Assembly (NCBI GenBank): GCA_023248615.1
Contig: JAHFEI010000016.1
Coordinates: 1 to 15,148 of the forward strand
Direction: 5' to 3'
Length of the DNA: 15,148 nt
Origin: Nitrospinales bacterium
GTDB taxonomy: Bacteria; Nitrospinota_A; UBA7883; JACRGQ01
Shown: piece after piece, positions 6,785 to 14,949 of the stretch
How the letters are laid out: the number at the start of each line of letters is the position of its first letter
Numbering within the stretch: position 1 is the first letter of the stretch
The notes under the pieces: model-generated
The model's input: the letters and a program-made list of their open reading frames with translations, nothing else
The model's database searches: none
Told to the model about the DNA's origin: nothing
Program-made: the position numbers and the translations under genes

Positions 6785-8221
6785 TCAACCGGCCTTTTTC
6801 TCGCCCATCATGCCACGGAAGATGTCCCACTCTTTCAGCACTTCAACTGCGCGTTGCAACTGGTTGTCCTTTTCCAGGTCGAACACCTTGCGCAAGCCCA
6901 AATCCTTGTCTTTATCCTTGTCTTGGTCTTTGTCTTTGTCTTTGTCTTTCGATTCTTTCGGGGTCTCTTTTTCCGGCTGTTTTTTCTTCACATCCGGGCG
7001 CGTGTCTTTCAGCCCCTGGAAGTGCTCCATCAGTTCCTTCTCGCGAAGTGGCTCGCCATCGTCATCCCTTCCGGCTATTTTCAGCTTCACTTCGATATCC
7101 GGGGCAATGCCGATGCCGTGGATTGCGATACCGGCGGGGGTGTAATAACGTGCGGTGGTAAGGCTTAGCCCGGAGCCATCGCTAAGTTCGCGTACGGTCT
7201 GCACGGAGCCTTTGCCGAAGGAGCGGTTGCCTACGATTATCGCTCGCTTGGTATCTTTCAGGGCGCCTGCCACTATCTCTGCGGCGGAGGCGGAACCGGC
7301 GTTGATAAGAACAACTATCGGTATGTCCATATAGGAGTTTTTATTCCGTGCGGTGTAATGGGTATTCTGTTCCGGCGAGCGTCCCTTCGTGCTTACGACG
7401 GTTGTCCCGTCCTTCATGAACTGCTCGGAAACGCTAACGGCTTCCTTCAGCAACCCGCCGGGGTTGTTCCGGAGGTCTAGCACAAGCGATTTGAACTTCT
7501 TTTGTTTGAATTTCTTAAGCGCCTCCACCATCTCGTCCGTGGTGGTGCTACTGAAGCTTACTATCCGCAGGTATCCGATTTCGTTGTCTATCATCTCGGA
7601 TTTTACCGAATGTACTTTTATGATGGCGCGGGTCAGTTCCACATCAAAGGGTACCCTGCCGTTATCATCGCGGAATATGGTTATAGTCACCTTGGTGCCA
7701 ACCTCGCCGCGCATTTTTTTCACGGCTTCCATCAAGTCCATGTCCTTGGTTACCACGCCGTCTATTTTCACTATCTTGTCATTTGGCTTCAACCCAGCCC
7801 GTTCCGCCGGGGTGTCTTCCATCGGGGAGATTATGGTAACAAATGAGTCTTTCAGGGTTATCTCTATCCCCAAGCCGCCGAATTTACCCTCGGTCTCCTG
7901 TTTCCGGCTCTCGTACGATTCCTTGTCCATGTACGCCGAGTGCGGATCCAGCGTGCGCAGAAGCCCTTTTATGGCTCCCTCGGTAAGGTCCTTGGGCGAT
8001 TTTTCTTCCACATAGTAGTTTTGGATAAGCGTCATCACCTCTGCGAATACCCGCAGGTGCTCGTAGGAGGAGCCGGTGGCGGCAAAAGCCTGGCTACTGC
8101 GGACTGTGGCGACAACGCCCAGCCCCACGCCTGCAAAGAATGCGATAATAGCCGCGTAGGCAATGCCCTTTATGAAACCCTTAAAAAAAGAGAAAATTCC
8201 CGAGTTCTTTTTTTCCGTCAT
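6785..8221 (-). CDS. ctpA: Carboxyl-terminal processing protease (S41, CtpA/Prc)
   Basis: 478 aa from the chosen ATG. A signal anchor (about 20-40) exports the protein. A helical segment with the family motif LDPHSAYMD (91-99), a PDZ domain (about 112-197) and the S41 core follow. The core has NAGSASAAEIVAGAL (307-321) and SFGKGSVQT (334-342). The catalytic Ser-Lys dyad is S312/K337, 25 residues apart as in E. coli Prc, with Q341 conserved. These proteases trim periplasmic proteins and control peptidoglycan hydrolases. The C-terminal tail holds an unusual Lys-Asp run (425-440). The frame is open to 8305, with other ATGs at 8239 and 8305, but none has a clear Shine-Dalgarno sequence. The start at 8221 is preferred because it gives a compact basic region before the anchor. 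The order ctpA-yibQ is conserved in many diderms. Confidence 0.95.
   Translation of the reverse strand: MTEKKNSGIFSFFKGFIKGIAYAAIIAFFAGVGLGVVATVRSSQAFAATGSSYEHLRVFAEVMTLIQNYYVEEKSPKDLTEGAIKGLLRTLDPHSAYMDKESYESRKQETEGKFGGLGIEITLKDSFVTIISPMEDTPAERAGLKPNDKIVKIDGVVTKDMDLMEAVKKMRGEVGTKVTITIFRDDNGRVPFDVELTRAIIKVHSVKSEMIDNEIGYLRIVSFSSTTTDEMVEALKKFKQKKFKSLVLDLRNNPGGLLKEAVSVSEQFMKDGTTVVSTKGRSPEQNTHYTARNKNSYMDIPIVVLINAGSASAAEIVAGALKDTKRAIIVGNRSFGKGSVQTVRELSDGSGLSLTTARYYTPAGIAIHGIGIAPDIEVKLKIAGRDDDGEPLREKELMEHFQGLKDTRPDVKKKQPEKETPKESKDKDKDKDQDKDKDKDLGLRKVFDLEKDNQLQRAVEVLKEWDIFRGMMGEKKAG
6902..6949 (-). repeat. Hexanucleotide microsatellite coding (Lys-Asp)n in ctpA
   Basis: A run of near-perfect 6-bp units (TTTGTC on the plus strand) encodes alternating Lys-Asp with a single Gln in the middle, between the protease core and the C-terminal helices. 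The unit is two codons long, so slippage would change linker length without a frameshift. Confidence 0.8.
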
Positions 8222-8395
8222 AGTAGGGAATACTAACATGGTTACGGGCAAATTCTTAAAAATATAGTTCGTGCTTCCAAAGCCCGCCTGGCTACAACCA
8301 TCCATGGGGACAGATGTGTCCTGTTCCCGTATTTTGGCCGGGATTTTTATTCGATAGACGCGAGATGTCCGCTTTGGTTAGAATTGCGCAAGGGG

Positions 8396-8439
8396 AAAAA
8401 AGAGGCCTCCGGCCGGCAGGGGGGGCGCCGAGCCGGAGG
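8396..8439 (-). terminator. Intrinsic terminator after the GH57 gene
   Basis: On the minus strand CCTCCGGC (8439-8432) pairs perfectly with GCCGGAGG (8413-8406) across an 18-nt loop. CCTC and six T residues follow. It lies about 45 nt past the GH57 stop and before ctpA on the same strand, so it separates the glucan operon from the envelope genes. A second hairpin (ACATCCC/GGGATGT around CCGGT/ACCGG, 8448-8477) lies between the stop and this terminator. Confidence 0.8.
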
Positions 8440-8483
8440 TTAGGGACACATCCCGCTCCGGTGAACCGGGGGGATGTAATGGG

Positions 8484-10073
8484 CTACGTATAAACTCTAA
8501 AATCTATCTCTTGGAATATGTTGTCGGTGTCCTCCACCTTCTGTAGCCAGTCGTAATCCACATTTCCGTTCTCCACATGGTCTGCTATGCGATTAAACCG
8601 CGACAGGTGGTCGTTAGTCTTCTTTACCGCGTACTCCACCATTGTTCCGGTCTTCATTATGAAAGCCCAGTCAGATGCCTGCGCCAGCAGTAGCTCTCGC
8701 GCCGCCTGGTTCAGTAGCCGTTCCTTGCCATTGGGCGAGGATGCATACCGGTGTGCAAGGCCGACCATACGTTCCGCCGCGCGCAGGAGGTGCGGATATA
8801 CCCAGTCGTTGCTTCCCTCAAGCCACACTTCCGAATGGCCCTTGTATCCCCAAGATGACATCGGCGGCTGGCATACCTGGTTTTGCGGGAACATCTGCAG
8901 GTATTCCGATGGAGTAATCGTCTTCACCGTGTCCTGGTCGTAATTCATCTTCCGTAGCAGGCAGTTCAGCCAGTCCGGGCCTTCGTACCACCAGTGTCCG
9001 TATAGTTCCGCATCATACGGAGCTACGATTATGGGCGGTTTGCCTCCCATAACGCCGCTCAGGTGTTCCACCTGTTTTTCGCGGTTGAACATGAAGTTCC
9101 CGGCGTGCGACGCCGTTTTTTCCATGGCGGCATGCTGGTTGTACGGCTCTTTATGGTTGCCGGTGCCGGTAATCTTGTAGTACTTCAGTCCGGTCATCTT
9201 GCGAAGCCCGTTTGGCTGTATGTACGGCTTAACATATTCGAAATCCAGGTCGTATCCCACGTCGCGGTAGAATTCGCGGTAATCGTAGTCGCCGGGATAT
9301 CCTTCCACGGCAGACCACACCTGCTTACTGGATTCTACATCGCGCGCAAAAGCGGCCACTCCGGATGGCGTGTAAACCGGCGCATAAACCCCGTACTTGG
9401 GGCGCGGGGCGGCGTGTAGCACACCGTGGGTATCCACAAAAAAGTAGCGTATCCCCTCCTCGCGCAGTATTTTTTCAACGCCGGGGTAGTAGGCGCACTC
9501 CGGAAGCCAGATTCCACGCGGCTTGCGGCCAAAGTTCTTTTCGTAATGTGCCACGGCGACCCGTATTTGCGCCCGTACCGCGTTGGGTACCGATTGCATA
9601 AGCGGCAAAAACCCGTGCGTTGCGGCGACTGTTATGATTTCCAGAACCCCTTGGTCCTGGAACTGCTTAAATGCCGTCACTATATTGTTGTTGTACTGCC
9701 GGGTGAACACATCGCGCGCCTTTGTGAACTTCCAGTGGTACATCAGCGCCAACTCGTGGAACTCGCGCTGGAACCTGGTGCGTTCCACTTCCTTTTCGGA
9801 AAGCTCAATAAGCTTGCTGATATGGCGTACGTACCTGGACTGCAAAAGCGGGTCGGTGAGCATCGATATCAGCGGAGGCGACATGGACATAGTTATGCGG
9901 AAGTCCACTCCATCGCGTATCAGGCCGTCGAAGGCCGTAATCAGCGGTACATAGGTTTCCGTTATCGCCTCGAAGAGCCAATCCTCTTCTAGGAAGTCGT
10001 CGTATTCCGGGTGCCGCACATAGGGCAGGTGTGCGTGCAGTACCAGCGCAAGGTATCCTTTAGGCTGTTTCAT
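8484..10073 (-). CDS. GH57 1,4-alpha-glucan branching enzyme
   Basis: 529 aa, typical for bacterial GH57 branching enzymes. These cut alpha-1,4 glucan and rejoin the piece by an alpha-1,6 bond, making branched glycogen in the cytoplasm. Visible: LVLHAHLPYVRHPE (10-23, conserved region 1), RITMSMSPPL (59-68), ATHGFLP (151-157), the nucleophile region GIWLPECAYYPG (187-198, E192) and the acid region PYDAELYGHWWYEGP (352-366, D354). A helical C-terminal domain (about 420-520) includes AQASDWAFIMKTG (464-476), typical of branching enzymes rather than GH57 amylases. The ATG overlaps the stop of the DUF4912 gene by 4 nt (ATGA), so the two are probably coupled. Some GH57 members may hydrolyse more than branch; motif spacing and the C-terminal domain favour branching. 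Confidence 0.93.
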   Translation of the reverse strand: MKQPKGYLALVLHAHLPYVRHPEYDDFLEEDWLFEAITETYVPLITAFDGLIRDGVDFRITMSMSPPLISMLTDPLLQSRYVRHISKLIELSEKEVERTRFQREFHELALMYHWKFTKARDVFTRQYNNNIVTAFKQFQDQGVLEIITVAATHGFLPLMQSVPNAVRAQIRVAVAHYEKNFGRKPRGIWLPECAYYPGVEKILREEGIRYFFVDTHGVLHAAPRPKYGVYAPVYTPSGVAAFARDVESSKQVWSAVEGYPGDYDYREFYRDVGYDLDFEYVKPYIQPNGLRKMTGLKYYKITGTGNHKEPYNQHAAMEKTASHAGNFMFNREKQVEHLSGVMGGKPPIIVAPYDAELYGHWWYEGPDWLNCLLRKMNYDQDTVKTITPSEYLQMFPQNQVCQPPMSSWGYKGHSEVWLEGSNDWVYPHLLRAAERMVGLAHRYASSPNGKERLLNQAARELLLAQASDWAFIMKTGTMVEYAVKKTNDHLSRFNRIADHVENGNVDYDWLQKVEDTDNIFQEIDFRVYT

Positions 10074-11443
10074 GCTTCTGTTTCCCCAGTTTCATCACTT
10101 AGCTCCCGGTTTTGGAACACCGTAGTGCTCCGGCTGACCGTGGGCGTGATGGTTTTTTCATATTTCCTGCTTGCGGATACCGCAGTGGTCTCTATTACCT
10201 GCATGCCGTCGGGGAGCGAGAACCGCGCGGTAAATGTGCCGTCCGGCCTCAGCTCCACCTTGCGGCCCATCATGGTAACCGTTGCATCCGGTTCGGTTGC
10301 CCCATAAACGATAAGTTCGCAATCCAGCCGGAACCAGAACTTGTCCTGCTGTTTCTTCGGCCTTATGGAGCCGCCGAAAGAGCTTACCGCGCCGGAGGAC
10401 GTTTCCCCCGCCAAGCGTTGGCGCATCATTTCGGAAAGTTCCATCGAAGTGGCGCTCTTGCCAACCTGAAAACCGCCGCTAAGGGCGTACATTTTCCAAA
10501 AGTCCTCGTCGGCTACCATCCATTCCTCGTCCAGCCTGCTGGAAACGCCGTTTCTGGGAACCAATATGACGTTAGAGCGGGCCATCATGTAAAAGTCGCC
10601 CCTGCCGTTCTTAAGACCCACCTCCACGCAGTAGTTCCTGTCGTCCTCCGGCACGTTCAGGTACCAGCTTCCTTTCAACATGTTCACATCAATATCGAAA
10701 AATTTGTGGGCGTTTGTGCCGTTGAATTCAATATCGGTAACATCGTACATGCGCAACGCTATGTGGAATTCGCTCAGGTTCAGCCCGTGCCGCCAGGCCG
10801 TAGCCTGCGGGGTGTTGGGGTTAAGGTCCCATGCGGCATGGGACCAGAACGGGTCGCGCACCAGCAGGAATATCCTGTCGTCTTGGTAACTCCATGGGAG
10901 TTGTGCACTCTCCAGATGCTCCTGGGCCGTGGCGACGTAGTACTTGGATTCCTCGGCGGTATCTTCATCCCGGGCGGACATCATCGGTATTTTATTGACC
11001 GTTACGCCTACCTTGTTTTGGGCTTGGTGCGTGGTCGCGGCGCCGGTTGTGCCTTTTTTGCGCGGTGGTTTAGTTTGTGCGGTTTTCGGCGCTTCCTGGC
11101 GCACTGGTGCGGCAAGGGTTGGCGGAACAGCTTTTTTCTTTTCAGGTTTTTCCATAACGGGGGCGGCGGCAACCACTTTTTTCTTTGGAGTCTCTTTCTT
11201 GGCTTCCTTCGCTTTTGGTGCGGCTTTTGGAGCCACCTTCTTCGCTATGGCAGGTTTTTTTGCCGCCTCTTTTTTCGTGGGTGCCTTGGCAGGAGCCGAC
11301 TTCTTGGTCGCCTGGATAATTTGGGCGATGATCTCTTCCTTCGCGTCGGAAGCTTTCAAGGCCAGCTTGTACAGGCTTTTCCCAAGTTTTATAAGTTGTT
11401 CCTTAGTACTCTTTGCCAATTCGCTCTTTGTTAATTTTGTCAT
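10070..11443 (-). CDS. DUF4912 protein with Rho_N-like head and Lys/Ala-rich linker
   Basis: 457 aa from the ATG at 11443. Four parts can be seen. Residues 1-45 are a small helical domain (KSELAKSTKEQLIKLGKSL) resembling Rho N-terminal/SAP-type modules. Residues 47-150 are a histone H1-like linker rich in Lys, Ala and Pro. About 165-320 is DUF4912, with DDRIFLLVRDPFWSHAAWDL (188-207). About 375-440 is a beta-rich segment (LIVYGATEPDATVTMMGRKV) like an Ig-type or carbohydrate-binding fold. DUF4912 has no established biochemical role, but it recurs next to GH57 enzymes; here the genes overlap by 4 nt. By inference it may bring the enzyme to glucan or to a polyanion. A TTG at 11488 extends the frame by 15 codons; neither start has a strong Shine-Dalgarno sequence. 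Confidence 0.85.
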   Translation of the reverse strand: MTKLTKSELAKSTKEQLIKLGKSLYKLALKASDAKEEIIAQIIQATKKSAPAKAPTKKEAAKKPAIAKKVAPKAAPKAKEAKKETPKKKVVAAAPVMEKPEKKKAVPPTLAAPVRQEAPKTAQTKPPRKKGTTGAATTHQAQNKVGVTVNKIPMMSARDEDTAEESKYYVATAQEHLESAQLPWSYQDDRIFLLVRDPFWSHAAWDLNPNTPQATAWRHGLNLSEFHIALRMYDVTDIEFNGTNAHKFFDIDVNMLKGSWYLNVPEDDRNYCVEVGLKNGRGDFYMMARSNVILVPRNGVSSRLDEEWMVADEDFWKMYALSGGFQVGKSATSMELSEMMRQRLAGETSSGAVSSFGGSIRPKKQQDKFWFRLDCELIVYGATEPDATVTMMGRKVELRPDGTFTARFSLPDGMQVIETTAVSASRKYEKTITPTVSRSTTVFQNRELSDETGETEA

Positions 11444-11564
11444 GCCCACTAATAGAGCCAGATGCGTGCCATACGGGCTATCCGGCAACCGGGCTGATTA
11501 ACAGGTGTTTAGGGTAGGGCTGATATCTGTAGTTATTAGTAAATGGGTCATTTGCGCCCCAATG

Positions 11565-11586
11565 TGTGGGGCATTTTTGCCCCACA
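11565..11586 (-). promoter_or_regulatory. Leader hairpin with competing pairing, before DUF4912
   Basis: In the region upstream of the DUF4912 gene, TGTGGGGCA pairs perfectly over 9 bp with TGCCCCACA across a 4-nt loop. The GCCCC arm can instead pair with a second GGGGC just downstream (plus-strand GCCCC at 11556-11560). The two hairpins exclude each other, an attenuator-like arrangement. No T-run follows either one. A TATAAT hexamer lies upstream (11650-11655 on the minus strand), but without a good -35 box. Confidence 0.35.
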
Positions 11587-11668
11587 ACTTAAGAACTACG
11601 ACAAATACCCGAAGCATATTAAGCCAATGTATAGGCAAGCCGCCCCGTAATTATAGTGGAAATGGGTG

Positions 11669-11694
11669 AAAAAGGCGGTTTTTTTTGGCCCGCC
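11669..11694 (-). terminator. Probable intrinsic terminator of aclBA
   Basis: On the minus strand GGCGG, an A-rich loop and CCGCC are followed by five T residues. It lies about 150 nt after the aclA stop. The stem is only 5 bp with a long loop (GCC plus eight A), so strength is uncertain, but position and polarity fit. Confidence 0.5.
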
Positions 11695-11797
11695 CGCCTG
11701 TTACGCACACTTTAAAAATGTGGGAGCAACGCCCAAGTTGACTGTGGTTAAGCCAACCAGTTGTCACTCCCGTCCGCCGCCCCTGTCGAAACCCGGC

Positions 11798-11827
11798 GCG
11801 GGTTTTTACCCGCACCCGGCTTCCGGG
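11798..11827. repeat. Twin GC hairpins just after aclA
   Basis: GCGGGT-TTTT-ACCCGC (11798-11813) and CCCGG-CTT-CCGGG (11815-11827) stand side by side, 15 nt past the aclA stop on the minus strand. Plus-strand TGTCACTCCCG at 11763-11773 to their left recalls the TGTCAT start of the repeat at 2956, so this may be a degraded copy. They may protect the aclBA mRNA 3' end. Confidence 0.45.
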
Positions 11828-11841
11828 CGTGTTCCGTCTCG

Positions 11842-13674
11842 CTACTTTTTCAGCGGGGGAACTGTTTTTTTCGGCACTACCGCATAGTTGATGAGGTAGT
11901 TGAAGAGCCGTATCAACCTTCCGTTATTGCGTTTCTGGTCTATCCAGTGGCCTATCAGGCCTATTGTGCGCGCCAGCATGAAGAATCCGTTGAGAGATTC
12001 CACGGGGTATCCCATATCAAGCAGGACGCATCCCATGCAACCATCGACGTTGAGGATAAGGTTATCCTTTTTCGACGTGGTTATCGCTTCCACCTTCAGC
12101 GCGTAGTCCAGGTGCGGCACCGTAAGGTTTTCCCTGCGGACGTAGGCGATTAGTTCGGATACGCGCTTGTCCGGGTTTTTCAGGCTCTTCACGCGGTGGC
12201 CTATGCCTGGCACCGGGCCAACCGATTTCTTCATGTGCGCCAGGAAGCCCGGGATGTCGTTAGGATAGTTGCGCAGGCCGTAATCGAAGTAGGTGGCCGC
12301 ATCGGTAACGGCCCCGCCGAAGCGCGGCCCTATCATGATCATGCCTGCGGCGACAGCCTGCGGCAGGTTGATACCGGCGCACGCGGCCAGTATGGTGCCA
12401 AACGCTCCGCTTACTGCCGGGCCGTGGTCGGCGGACAGCATGATAATCCTGCGGACGACTTCCGCCTCTTTCGGGGTCGGGAGCCTTTTGTTCCAAAGCA
12501 GGCCGATGACGTGCGGGATATCGTATCCGGCATTGATCAGCTCGCTCGCGGCGTATCCGCAGTAGAGCGGCTCTTCGCCGCGGTCGTCCGATATGGTGGA
12601 CTTTATCAGCGGCTCTACCATTATTTCGCCCGCCTTCACCGATTCTTCCACCCTCTTCGGCAGTTGTGGCAGTTCGGACGGATGGGTATCTTCGACCTCC
12701 GTTATCTGGCCGACAGCTTTCAGGTCCTCGTAGACTTTTTTGATGGCTGGTCCTAGTGCGCCGAATGTTTCCGGCACTATCGCTCCGGCTTTGGTAAGCG
12801 CATTCGCCTTTGCGCGTGCGCTACCCTCGCCGTGAGCGCCTTCTTTGGCGCCTGCGTGGCCGAACTTCATTCCTTTCGGCAGTTTTTCCTGGCAGAATCC
12901 CGCCACCACGCCTATCAGTTTTATCCTGCGCGGCTTGGCGCCAAACCACTCGGCTGCCGCCTCCTCCAGGTTTCCGCCCATTTCGCCGACTATTACTACC
13001 GCCTTGGTTTCCCTGTCTTTTTCGAACATCTCAAGGTAGGTGACGAAGTCCGAAACCGGGTAGGAGTCGCCGCCTATACCAACGGCGGTCGTAACGCCAT
13101 CGGCAAACTGCGAGATTATCCAGATGATTTCGTTGGAAAGGCCTCCCGACTTGGTAAGGACGCCGAATGAGCCGGGTCGGTACAGCTTGCTCAGGATAAG
13201 GTTGTTGTACTCGCCGCCGATGACACCCAAGCGGCACTTGCCAGGGGATATTATCCCGATGGCGGACGGGCCGTTGAGGTACTTTCCTGTTTCCTTGGCC
13301 TTCCTGATTAATAGCTTGGCGTCTTTTTCCGGCACCCCTTCCGTTATCATTGATATGGATTTTATGTTCTGGTTGTCCATGGCCTCTATCGCGGAGGCGG
13401 CGGCACGGTTTGCGCCGATGTAAATAAGCGCCGTGTTGATGGATGGATGCGCCTTAACGGCGTCATCAAGCGTCTTGTAAATCGGAACCGGTATTATCTG
13501 GCTTCCCACATTTACGTCCGCCGATTTTCCGGCGTCCGGCGGATATACAAAAGCTTCCACGTAAAAAGGTTTTTGCACGAGGTGGCAGAATTCCCCCATA
13601 CGTTTGGCGGCGTTTATGCCAGCCTGACCGCCGAGTATCACTACTCTGGTATTCTCGTCAGCGATTATGCTCAT
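11842..13674 (-). CDS. aclA: ATP-citrate lyase, large (citryl-CoA lyase) subunit
   Basis: 610 aa, matching AclA of rTCA bacteria (about 608). With AclB it converts citrate, CoA and ATP to acetyl-CoA, oxaloacetate, ADP and Pi. The N-terminal half is succinyl-CoA synthetase alpha-like, with the phosphohistidine in MKFGHAGAKEGAHGEG (269-284, H273). The C-terminal half is a citrate synthase-like lyase with SADHGPAVSGAFGT (414-427, H417), GPRFGGAVTDAATYF (449-463), PGIGHRVKSLKNPD (489-502, H493) and NVDGCMG (542-548, D543). These match the catalytic positions of human ACLY, so both active sites look intact. A strong Shine-Dalgarno (GGAGGGGAG) sits 6 nt before the ATG. It follows aclB by 18 nt. Confidence 0.97.
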   Translation of the reverse strand: MSIIADENTRVVILGGQAGINAAKRMGEFCHLVQKPFYVEAFVYPPDAGKSADVNVGSQIIPVPIYKTLDDAVKAHPSINTALIYIGANRAAASAIEAMDNQNIKSISMITEGVPEKDAKLLIRKAKETGKYLNGPSAIGIISPGKCRLGVIGGEYNNLILSKLYRPGSFGVLTKSGGLSNEIIWIISQFADGVTTAVGIGGDSYPVSDFVTYLEMFEKDRETKAVVIVGEMGGNLEEAAAEWFGAKPRRIKLIGVVAGFCQEKLPKGMKFGHAGAKEGAHGEGSARAKANALTKAGAIVPETFGALGPAIKKVYEDLKAVGQITEVEDTHPSELPQLPKRVEESVKAGEIMVEPLIKSTISDDRGEEPLYCGYAASELINAGYDIPHVIGLLWNKRLPTPKEAEVVRRIIMLSADHGPAVSGAFGTILAACAGINLPQAVAAGMIMIGPRFGGAVTDAATYFDYGLRNYPNDIPGFLAHMKKSVGPVPGIGHRVKSLKNPDKRVSELIAYVRRENLTVPHLDYALKVEAITTSKKDNLILNVDGCMGCVLLDMGYPVESLNGFFMLARTIGLIGHWIDQKRNNGRLIRLFNYLINYAVVPKKTVPPLKK

Positions 13675-13692
13675 TTAATTCTCCCCTCCAGC

Positions 13693-14889
13693 CTATTTGC
13701 CTAGCGCCATGTTTACGATATCGGTCAATGGCGTGTAGCGGTCGAATACCTCTATGTCGAAACCTTCACTCTCAAGCTCGCGCATCGCGGCAAGGCCGAT
13801 GGCCTCGTTAGGGCCGCCACGGCGAACCCATATCTTCACGCCTTTGAGTTTTCCCTCGGACTTTGCCTTGTGGAACCCCGCAATGATGCCCTGGAAGGTC
13901 ACTTTAACGTCCGTGAAATTGGCTATGGCGCCGCCCACAATGATGTGCTTGATGCCTTGCAGGGCGCAGACCTTCTCGGTAAGCGCCTGCACCGCCCATC
14001 CTGGCGGATCGCCGGAGTATTCGGAATAGTTTGCAATGGTGCCACCCAGGTTCACAACGGCGTCCGAGTAGAAAACGGAAGCGCCGCCGCCTGCCGGTAG
14101 CAGGGCCACTTCGCCGCCGGGTATCTCGATAAGCTTTACCGATCCCTTAACGCGGCTGTCTATTTCCATTATCTGTTTTTCGGCGTCGGTGTATGCCCTG
14201 CCGAATTCCGAGGCAAACGTGAAGTTCCAGTCCGGGTGGCGGAAGCGGGCATCGCCGTCCAGCAGGGTAACAGCATCCAGAGCCACAAGCTCACCGCTCT
14301 TTTTTTCCAGCACCAGCGGGTTGATCTCAACATACTGGCCGTCTTCGTTGTCGTAGCAGTCGAAGAGCGAGTGGGCGAATGCGGCCATTTTTTCCGCCAA
14401 CGGGCCGCTGAACCCGGCCTTTTCCGCGCAATCGATAAGTTGCTTGTTTGTGGATTTCTCGCCAATGGTTATGAATGTACGGACTACCTTGTCCCAGTTG
14501 GCTTCGACTTCGATACCGCCAAACTTGGCCATCAGTATTTCAGCGCCATCGCGGGTGGATTTGACGGCAAGGTAGTATTCCTCTTCGTGTTCCACCATTT
14601 CGGCGACGATAACCTGGGATATCTTCATCCCGTCTACGACGCGGCCCAGGATTTCCTTGGTCGCTTTTTTTACCCCTTCAATATCCAGTTCCAGCTTAAC
14701 CAGCCCGAGTTTAAACCGCCCGCCAAGGGCCTCGTGTGCCTTTACCACCATCTTGCATTCCTTCATCCAGGCGTTTGCGGCGGCAAGGGTTTCAAGCTGT
14801 CCTACATCCGAGATGACCAGGTGATGCGGCGTGCGCATACCCCACTTCTGAAACAATCCCATTGCTGGGCCTTCAAGTAATTTGGCCAC
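13693..14889 (-). CDS. aclB: ATP-citrate lyase, small (ATP-grasp) subunit
   Basis: 398 aa from a GTG start, the same length as Chlorobium AclB. It is the succinyl-CoA synthetase beta-like subunit that uses ATP to phosphorylate the histidine of AclA and binds citrate. Visible: the start AKLLEGPAMGLFQKWG (2-17), VVKAHEALGGRFKLGLVKL (48-66), the Mg/ATP loop YVEINPLVL (186-194), the citrate-side GGGASVFYSDAV (267-278) and NYSEYSGDPP (287-296), and WVRRGGPNEAIGLAAMRE (354-371). The GTG has a good Shine-Dalgarno (GGAGG, 6 nt spacing) and homology begins exactly there. The frame runs on to a TTG at 15003, but that extension covers the promoter and is low-complexity. Cotranscribed with aclA. Confidence 0.97.
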   Translation of the reverse strand: MAKLLEGPAMGLFQKWGMRTPHHLVISDVGQLETLAAANAWMKECKMVVKAHEALGGRFKLGLVKLELDIEGVKKATKEILGRVVDGMKISQVIVAEMVEHEEEYYLAVKSTRDGAEILMAKFGGIEVEANWDKVVRTFITIGEKSTNKQLIDCAEKAGFSGPLAEKMAAFAHSLFDCYDNEDGQYVEINPLVLEKKSGELVALDAVTLLDGDARFRHPDWNFTFASEFGRAYTDAEKQIMEIDSRVKGSVKLIEIPGGEVALLPAGGGASVFYSDAVVNLGGTIANYSEYSGDPPGWAVQALTEKVCALQGIKHIIVGGAIANFTDVKVTFQGIIAGFHKAKSEGKLKGVKIWVRRGGPNEAIGLAAMRELESEGFDIEVFDRYTPLTDIVNMALGK

Positions 14890-14949
14890 TTCAATCCTCC
14901 ACGTTATCCAGTAAGGTTGTTGTTCAAAATACAAGATGGGGAATAAGCG

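Larger units (their letters stand above)
11444..11841. other. 398-bp intergenic region, DUF4912 leader and aclA 3' end
   Basis: No credible gene is present. From right to left it holds tight hairpins just after the aclA stop, a probable aclA terminator (11669-11694), a TATAAT-like hexamer on the minus strand (11650-11655), the competing leader hairpins (11556-11586) and the DUF4912 start region. The stretch 11587-11645 is plain and shows nothing I can interpret. Confidence 0.6.

Noticed and set aside
8307..8330. GGGACA/TGTCC palindrome before ctpA, possibly a REP unit or operator
   Set aside because: It resembles REP-type GGGGACAG sequences, but it is a single short copy and no boundary or second site supports a call.
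8325..8349. Plus-strand hairpin (TCCCG/CGGGA) followed by TTTTT, resembling a terminator
   Set aside because: No plus-strand gene lies upstream to terminate; the stem is only 5 bp and both neighbouring genes are on the minus strand.
10112..11434. Open frame of 440 codons on the plus strand opposite the DUF4912 gene
   Set aside because: Its Phe/Gly/Arg-rich end mirrors the Lys/Ala-rich linker of the real gene, and it shows no domain or ribosome-binding site.
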